Program-made: the position numbers and the translations under genes
Assembly (NCBI GenBank): GCA_026770615.1
Contig: MU631410.1
Span: forward strand, 109,624 to 136,988
Direction: 5' to 3'
Length of the DNA stretch: 27,365 bases
Source of the DNA: Pavlovales sp. CCMP2436
Lineage: Eukaryota; Haptophyta; Pavlovophyceae; Pavlovales
Shown: piece by piece, positions 26,760 through 27,365 of the stretch
Numbering within the stretch: the stretch's first letter is position 1
Layout of the letters: each line of letters begins with the position of its first letter
Notes under the pieces: model-generated
Seen by the model: the letters and a program-made list of their open reading frames with translations, nothing else
What the model was told of the DNA's origin: nothing
Database searches by the model: none

Positions 26760-27365
26760 TATTTGTAAGCTTGATTACCTGGATGTAATTTTTTAAAAGG
26801 CCACCAAAACTTCGCTACGCGAATCCACCTCCGGCGGGGTGCCTTCAGCAGTGAGACAGTTGATACAGGGTTGAATCTATTGATTTAATTTTAAGCATTA
26901 CTGATTGTCAACTCGGCCTCCGCATTAGCTCTGCGAGTCAGCTTCGATCGAAGGCCGCGGGCGTGTTAAGAGTAACTAACTTGGAAACTTGTCTTAATCG
27001 AACATTATTCGTCAGTTATATATTTGACTAAATTGACCGGTGATGCCCAAAGATCCGTCTGTTTCGATTAAATTTGACCGGTGAAATGACCGAAGATTGG
27101 TTGAGGAAGACTTCCACACAGCGGCCATCCATGCACCTGTAGCACAGACATGCCGGTGATGCTTGCTGTCTGCGGCGAATACTGGCGCTATCATAGTACT
27201 ATTCTGACTCTATTTCTTCGCTTAGCCCGCGCCACCGCTGGCGCTATAGCTAGATGTCTAGTCCACCCAATTTTATGAATTTACCAAATTCCCAAGTTTG
27301 GCTGAATCTGGACCATGAATGCCGTCAAAAGCCGATGCATTAACAGTAGCAAGGAACGGCCTGGG
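26760..27365. other. Noncoding region with a further TTGACCGG repeat
   Basis: Near 27032-27101 two TTGACCGGTGA strings and ATGACCGAAGATTGG recur, echoing CTGACCGAAGATTGG at 26667; AAAGRTCCGTC is shared as well (26652 and 27049). No coding region is seen up to the end of the window. Confidence 0.45.

Noticed and set aside
1..27365. CRISPR arrays, bacterial operons, phage or viral genes
   Set aside because: Repeats lack the regular repeat-spacer pattern, genes have spliceosomal introns, and no viral or phage hallmark protein was seen.

Overview
This is nuclear DNA from a eukaryote, most likely a GC-rich unicellular alga or other protist. Genes carry short GT-AG introns, coding exons are strongly GC-rich against AT-rich intergenic DNA, and the proteins (kelch, SMYD-like SET, TMEM185-RING, PHD, Sel1-MYND) are eukaryotic. 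A bacterial-type tRNA(Ile)-lysidine synthase with a transit-peptide-like N-terminus points to an organelle that still needs it, most simply a plastid. A haptophyte or similar alga fits, but I cannot assign a species. A run of N (13139-13669) is an assembly gap.

Layout. (1) 1-11660 is gene-dense: a kelch protein (+), an unrecognised three-exon membrane-anchored protein (-) whose start lies about 55 bp from a divergent TilS gene (+), a SMYD-type SET protein without MYND (+), a large TMEM185-type membrane protein with a C-terminal RING split by a microsatellite-filled intron (-), and, divergent from it, a small Tudor-like/PHD protein (+) that keeps only one of the two PHD zinc sites. (2) 11660-16140 is a nest of repeats around the gap: shared modules called A, B and C here, a near-perfect 82-bp palindrome, and Tc1/mariner-like MITEs, one of them split by a composite C-B-A insertion with a 14-bp target-site duplication. 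(3) 16144-17476 (-) encodes Sel1 repeats ending in a MYND finger, broken by a nonsense codon and a frameshift at one spot. (4) 17640-27365 holds no gene I can support. It contains tandem repeats, long inverted repeats, MITE and SINE-like copies, microsatellites and clusters of GGTCA/TGACC motifs.

The genes do not form a pathway. They are housekeeping (tRNA modification), chromatin/methylation (SET, PHD), ubiquitin (RING) and protein-interaction (kelch, Sel1) functions. The most original content is the repeat biology: a modular, probably non-autonomous composite retroposon (C-B-A), and an inverted array of GGTCATGACC motifs at 26250-26745. The most original protein observation is the PHD finger that has lost exactly one complete zinc site.
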